From JBBDIO01 sp040880365 (lineage in GTDB: Bacteria; Chloroflexota; Anaerolineae; Caldilineales; Caldilineaceae): DNA of 7,961 nucleotides. Of this stretch, positions 4,840 to 7,961 are shown piece by piece; the stretch's first letter is position 1; the number at the start of each line of letters is the position of its first letter. The stretch spans positions 1 to 7,961 of the forward strand of contig JBBDIO010000044.1 in the NCBI GenBank assembly GCA_040880365.1, given 5' to 3'. A program made the position numbers and the translations under genes. The notes beneath the pieces are model-generated. The model was not told where the DNA came from. It did not search any database and saw only the letters and a program-made list of their open reading frames with translations.

Positions 4840-6528
4840 ATGCCCGAGTATCTGTCACCCGGTGTTTATGTGGAAGAAGTGGATCGGGGTCCGAAACCGA
4901 TTCAAGGCGTAGGCACATCGATGGCGTGTTTTGTCGGCTTTACCGAAAAAGCTGAAGCGCGTCGCGAAATTGATGGCGAAGTTGTGGTCGAAGATTTGTT
5001 GAATCGCCCGCAGTTGGTCACCAACTGGTCGCAGTATGTAGAGCGCTTTGGCGGCTTGGTGCAGGGGGCCTATCTGCCGCACGCCGTCTATGGCTATTTC
5101 CTGAACGGCGGCACGCGTTGTTATGTGCTCAGTGTGAAAACGATTCCGCGTGCCCAGGCAGCTTTGATGGGTTCCGATGGCAAGCCCTATGTGCAGGTGC
5201 AGGCGCGGCAGTCGGGCTTTGATGGAATGCGTTTGCGTGTGCGTGTAGATGCGCCCGAAGCCTCGCGCGGTTCCGCCGCCGCCAAGAGCAAGGATGGCGA
5301 TTCCAAGGACGCTAAGGGCGGCGACGCCAAGAGCGACGGCGGTTCTTCCAGCAGCAGCACTCCTAGCAGCAGCGGCAGTGCCCAGCCTTTCACCGTCTAT
5401 GTGGAACGGCAGACGCCCAGCGGCTCGTGGCAGGTGCAGGAAGTATTGCAGGATGTGACGCTGACCCAGACTGGCGCCAACGGCAAGAAGGAAGCGCGTC
5501 TGGCTTTTCGCAACAATCGCCCCTCCAAGCTGGTGGAGCTGGTCTTGCCCGAAGGTGAAAGCGACCTGGACAAGATTATGCCCCGCAGCCAGGAACAGAC
5601 TCTGAACATCCAGAAACGTCTGATTGAGCCGGCGGAATATTCCGATTTTCAGGGCGATGTAATGGCGCGTTCGGGTGTGGAAGGTCTGGCCCAGTTCGAT
5701 GACATCACCATGCTGGTGGTGCCCGACCTGATGAACACTATGCCCGGGCAGGAGTTGGATCTGGAAATGGTCAAGGCTGTGCAGACCATGATGATCAATC
5801 ACTGTGAGGCCATGGGCGACCGGGTGGCAATTCTGGATTCCCCGCCCAATATGAATCCCCAGGAAATCAACAACTGGCGCATGAACACCGCCGGCTACGA
5901 TTCCAGCTATGGGGCACTCTACTACCCGTGGGTCGAAGTGATGGACCCGGCGACCAACCGCCCCCTGATGATCCCGCCTTCGGGCTATCTGGCCGGGGTG
6001 TGGGCACGCAGCGACAACACCCGCGGTGTGCACAAAGCGCCTGCCAACGAAGTGATTCGCGGCGTGACCAACCTGTCCTACAATGTGACCAAGGGCGAGC
6101 AGGATACGCTCAACCCCATCGGTGTGAACTGTGTGCGGGCCTTCCCCGGCATGGGCTATCGAGTCTGGGGCGCGCGCACCCTGAGCAGCGATGCTTCGTG
6201 GCGCTATATCAACGTGCGCCGCTTGTTCAACTACATCGAGAAATCTTTGCAGCTGGGCACCATGTGGACGGTCTTTGAACCCAACGACCAGCGGCTGTGG
6301 AATCGCATCCGCCGTGATGTGACGAGCTTCCTCATGGGCGTCTATTCGCAGGGTGCACTCTTTGGCGCAACGCCGGGGCAGGCGTTCTATGTGAAGGTTG
6401 ATGAGGAACTGAATCCCGCGTCGCAGCGTGATTTGGGCCAGTTGGTCATCGAAATCGGCGTCTCGCCTGTGAAACCGGCTGAGTTTGTCATCTTCCGCAT
6501 CAGCCAGTGGTCACCGGACGCCGGCTAG
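4840..6528 (+). CDS. Contractile tail sheath protein
   Basis: A 562-residue sheath subunit of the phage tail/eCIS family (Pvc2-4/Afp2-4 type). The N-terminus, PEYLSPGVYVEEVDRGPKPI (2-21), is the classic sheath opening, in which the arm strand links neighbouring subunits. Conserved C-terminal segments are present: GVHKAPANEVIRGVTNL (396-412), GVNCVRAFPGMGYRVWGART (427-446), WRYINVRRLFNYIEKSL (453-469), and the last strand EFVIFRISQW (548-557). Contraction of the sheath ring stack drives the inner tube out of the particle. Residues about 139-183 form an apparent disordered insert, Lys/Asp/Gly-rich then Ser-rich, placed between beta-rich parts of the variable outer domain (QSGFDGMRLRVRV before, FTVYVERQ after). 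Only one sheath gene is visible, whereas Afp and PVC have three, but more could lie outside the window. The start is fixed by the TAAGGAGG site. The cap gene ends 136 bp upstream and tube gene 1 begins 267 bp downstream. The family call is very secure. Confidence 0.95.
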   Translation: MPEYLSPGVYVEEVDRGPKPIQGVGTSMACFVGFTEKAEARREIDGEVVVEDLLNRPQLVTNWSQYVERFGGLVQGAYLPHAVYGYFLNGGTRCYVLSVKTIPRAQAALMGSDGKPYVQVQARQSGFDGMRLRVRVDAPEASRGSAAAKSKDGDSKDAKGGDAKSDGGSSSSSTPSSSGSAQPFTVYVERQTPSGSWQVQEVLQDVTLTQTGANGKKEARLAFRNNRPSKLVELVLPEGESDLDKIMPRSQEQTLNIQKRLIEPAEYSDFQGDVMARSGVEGLAQFDDITMLVVPDLMNTMPGQELDLEMVKAVQTMMINHCEAMGDRVAILDSPPNMNPQEINNWRMNTAGYDSSYGALYYPWVEVMDPATNRPLMIPPSGYLAGVWARSDNTRGVHKAPANEVIRGVTNLSYNVTKGEQDTLNPIGVNCVRAFPGMGYRVWGARTLSSDASWRYINVRRLFNYIEKSLQLGTMWTVFEPNDQRLWNRIRRDVTSFLMGVYSQGALFGATPGQAFYVKVDEELNPASQRDLGQLVIEIGVSPVKPAEFVIFRISQWSPDAG

Positions 6529-6529
6529 T

Positions 6530-6547
6530 CCTCACATTCCTCACATT
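6530..6547. repeat. 9-bp tandem repeat just after the sheath stop
   Basis: CCTCACATT occurs twice without gap. Its core, CTCACAT, is matched by an inverted copy, ATGTGAG, at 6589-6595. It is short enough to be chance, but the direct plus inverted arrangement right after the stop is notable. Confidence 0.4.
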
Positions 6548-6782
6548 CGTTGGGAACATACACCTGAATTTGGATGCGCCCGGCAAGTATGTGAGAAGCA
6601 AATCTGTGTGAGTAATGTGCGGCATGGTTGGAGGGGAATACGCTGGAATATCTGGTGGGCTTGCGTGGCGTGTTTCTCCTTCAACCGTCCAGCACGAATT
6701 TATAGAGCGGTTGTGGTTTGCCGCCTGAGATTGCATGTAATGCTGTTGTGTATCTTGAGTTTGCTAAATTAAGCTGTTGATG

Positions 6783-6789
6783 AAAGGAG
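6783..6789 (+). promoter_or_regulatory. Strong ribosome binding site of tube gene 1
   Basis: AAAGGAG lies six bases before the ATG at 6796 and decides this start. It predicts high translation, as expected for the main tube subunit. Confidence 0.85.
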
Positions 6790-6795
6790 TACGGC

Positions 6796-7272
6796 ATGGC
6801 TCGCGAGGTCGATCCGCTGGTAGGGTTCCAGTTTTCGCTGGACGTAAACGGGATGACGGGGTATTTCACCGAGGTTAGCGGCATTGGTTCGGAAAACGCA
6901 GTGGTCACCCACAAAGTCGTTACCACCGATGCCAAAGAAGTCACGCTCCAGATTCCGGGTCGTGTGGAATGGGGAGAAGTGACCTTGAAGCGTGGTCTGA
7001 CGACCAATATCGAATTCTGGGAATGGCGCGAAGCCGTTGTGACTGGTACAGTGGCAACCGCACGCCAGGACTGCACCATCACCATGTATGATCGGGAATA
7101 TGCGCCGGTCGTAGTCTGGAACCTGGTGAATGCGTGGCCTTCCAAATTGTCTGGCCCATCAATTGCTTCGGATAGCAATGACTTTACCATTGAAGAGCTG
7201 ACGATTGTGCACGAGGGTCTGTACCGCGATGAGATGGCGGACAGCATCCCGGCGCAGGAACCCGCGGCGTAG
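6796..7272 (+). CDS. Contractile injection system tube protein 1 (T4 gp19-like)
   Basis: A 158-residue protein of the phage T4 gp19-like tube family, TIGR02241 type, as in Afp1/Afp5 and Pvc1/Pvc5. The features seen are the opening DPLVGFQFSLDVNG (6-19), TGYFTEVSGI (21-30), the strand EVTLKRGL (61-68), EFWEWRE (73-79), the near-invariant NAWPSKLSGPS (112-122), and the final strand IEELTIVHEGL (132-142). The length is normal for the family. Subunits of this fold form hexameric rings that stack into the rigid inner tube, which carries the cargo and is surrounded by the sheath. It is about two-thirds identical to the next gene over 138 aligned positions by hand count, so the two arose by duplication. 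The last 16 residues are charged and probably flexible. The strong AAAGGAG site marks this one as probably the major tube subunit, which is an inference. Confidence 0.93.
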   Translation: MAREVDPLVGFQFSLDVNGMTGYFTEVSGIGSENAVVTHKVVTTDAKEVTLQIPGRVEWGEVTLKRGLTTNIEFWEWREAVVTGTVATARQDCTITMYDREYAPVVVWNLVNAWPSKLSGPSIASDSNDFTIEELTIVHEGLYRDEMADSIPAQEPAA

Positions 7273-7328
7273 TCCACACGCAGAACGCATTTTTCGGCGT
7301 GCAGTTCGAAAAGCAAGTGTAGGGTGGG

Positions 7329-7361
7329 CCAACCGGCGGCGGTATTTACTGCGCCGGTTGG
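7329..7361 (+). terminator. Strong hairpin between the two tube genes (attenuator or partial terminator)
   Basis: CCAACCGGC (7329-7337) pairs perfectly with GCCGGTTGG (7353-7361). Above a one-base bulge (G7338), GCGGT (7339-7343) pairs with ACTGC (7348-7352), with one G-T wobble, around an ATTT loop. This gives about 14 pairs. The following sequence, TTCGGTTAACTGTTGGTTCTTT, is T-enriched but broken by G and C, so termination would be partial at best. The stem may instead stabilise the 3' end of the upstream tube mRNA, or set the ratio between the two tube proteins. Confidence 0.5.
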
Positions 7362-7414
7362 TTCGGTTAACTGTTGGTTCTTTCCAGTGATCCCAAAAGA
7401 GATGGGTAGATGCC

Positions 7415-7954
7415 ATGCCTGAAGAAAGCGTAATACCAGTGCGGGCGGCGGATCCGCTGCTTGCATTTATGTTTTCGCTGGAAATCAATGATATGACCGG
7501 CTATTTTACCGAAGTGAGTGGCATCATTTCGGAAAATGAAGTGATTACGCATTATGTGGTCTCAGCCAATGGCGCGGAAATAACGCTCCAGATCCCCGGA
7601 CGCGCGAATGGGGGGGAGATCACGCTCAAACGCGGGATGACCCAGAATGTGGAATTCTGGGAATGGCGTGAACTGGTGGTCAATGGGCGGGTCGCCGAAG
7701 CGCGCGTCGATGGCAGCATCGTCATGTACAATCGCGCCTATCAGGAAGTGCGGCGCTGGGATTTCTTCAACGCCTGGCCTTCCAAGCTGAGCGGGCCGTC
7801 GCAGATCGCCGCCGATAGCAACGAACTGGCTATCGAAGAGCTGACGATTATGCACGAAGGCCTTTCGCTGCACCATGAGAGAACTGCCCAGCCGTTGCAT
7901 CTGCCTTCGGGCGCAGCCATTGGTGCCGACCCCGATGTCCCAGTCGAAGCATAA
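7415..7954 (+). CDS. Contractile injection system tube protein 2 (T4 gp19-like paralog)
   Basis: A 179-residue paralog of the preceding tube protein with all family landmarks: DPLLAFMFSLEINDMTGYF (13-31), ITLKRGM (69-75), EFWEWRE (80-86), NAWPSKLSGPS (119-129), and IEELTIMHEGL (140-150). It differs in a seven-residue longer N-terminus and a 29-residue tail after the last conserved strand, against 16 in protein 1. In PVC and Afp, two tube-type proteins occur, one forming the bulk tube and the other its first layer on the baseplate; protein 2 could be either the adaptor layer or a co-polymerising form. No clear Shine-Dalgarno lies before the ATG: AAAGAGATGGG at 7396-7406 is the only purine-rich stretch. 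Lower output than protein 1 is therefore likely. The tail, with HLPSGAAIGADPDVP, looks disordered. The window ends seven bases after the TAA stop. Confidence 0.93.
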   Translation: MPEESVIPVRAADPLLAFMFSLEINDMTGYFTEVSGIISENEVITHYVVSANGAEITLQIPGRANGGEITLKRGMTQNVEFWEWRELVVNGRVAEARVDGSIVMYNRAYQEVRRWDFFNAWPSKLSGPSQIAADSNELAIEELTIMHEGLSLHHERTAQPLHLPSGAAIGADPDVPVEA

Positions 7955-7961
7955 GTGGGTT

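Larger units (their letters stand above)
6529..6795. other. Intergenic region between sheath and tube gene 1
   Basis: A 267-bp leader region. CCTCACATT is repeated in tandem at 6530-6538 and 6539-6547, directly after the sheath stop. ATGTGAG at 6589-6595 is the reverse complement of the core CTCACAT, so the transcript could fold back. ACATAC (6556-6561) with GTATGT (6587-6592) is a competing dyad. A possible -10, TGTAAT (6736-6741), has only a poor TTGTGG at 19 bases upstream. Another possible -10, TATAGA, lies at 6701-6706. No T-tailed terminator is evident. The open frames here look like accidental read-through beyond the sheath. Confidence 0.5.

Noticed and set aside
4855..6033. Long minus-strand frame (392 codons) opposite the sheath gene.
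   Set aside because: It is a shadow of a strongly coding plus-strand gene, His- and Gln-rich as is typical for the antisense of such genes, with no recognisable domain.
4840..7954. Reading the sheath and tube genes as a tailed-phage prophage.
   Set aside because: The DUF4255 cap, the Afp15-like ATPase and the TIGR02241-type tube pair are eCIS markers, and no head, integrase or lysis gene is visible. The limited window means this cannot be fully excluded.
6961..7954. Possible type VI secretion system (Hcp and TssB/TssC).
   Set aside because: The sheath is a single long phage-type protein and not a TssB/TssC pair, and the tube proteins match gp19/TIGR02241 rather than Hcp.

Overview
This window holds the structural core of a contractile injection system, a phage-tail-like particle of the extracellular CIS (eCIS; Afp/PVC-like) lineage. 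It carries five plus-strand genes of that system: a two-module AAA+ ATPase of the Afp15/Pvc15 type, a DUF4255 (Pvc16_N) tail-terminator or cap protein, one contractile sheath protein, and two tandem paralogous tube proteins of the T4 gp19-like family (TIGR02241 type). A divergent minus-strand gene for a small protein with two CBS domains lies at the left edge. The right edge cuts the cluster just after the second tube gene, so baseplate, spike, LysM, tape-measure, fibre and cargo genes would be expected beyond it but cannot be seen.

The organism is a bacterium with moderately GC-rich coding DNA and canonical Shine-Dalgarno sites (for example TAAGGAGG before the sheath gene). Gene content and style would fit a Chloroflexota-type genome, but this is only an impression. 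No rRNA, tRNA, transposase or CRISPR array was found.

Layout: 1-85, short tail after the CBS gene with a 12-bp direct repeat. 86-553 (minus), CBS-pair protein. 554-960, divergent intergenic region with a perfect 18-bp tandem duplication and three 15-bp iteron-like repeats. 961-3183, AAA+ ATPase. 3184-3806, a 623-bp non-coding gap with 12-bp repeats, a foldable region enclosed by a perfect 12-bp inverted repeat, a terminator-like hairpin, a candidate promoter followed by 11-bp direct repeats, and a 16-bp tandem repeat of about four copies. 3807-4703, cap protein with an added C-terminal beta-rich domain. 4704-4839, gap with an 18-bp perfect palindrome and a strong ribosome binding site. 4840-6528, sheath with a disordered Ser/Gly/Lys/Asp insert. 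6529-6795, gap with 9-bp repeats. 6796-7272, tube protein 1. 7273-7414, gap with a strong hairpin. 7415-7954, tube protein 2.

Together, the tube proteins would stack into the inner tube, the sheath would polymerise around it in the extended state, the DUF4255 protein would cap the distal end, and the ATPase is the conserved eCIS-associated AAA+ protein thought to help assembly or handling of the particle. What stands out beyond the known core genes is the non-coding DNA. Every gap between the CIS genes is long (136-623 bp), and each contains a repeat or dyad, which suggests separately tuned expression rather than one compact operon.
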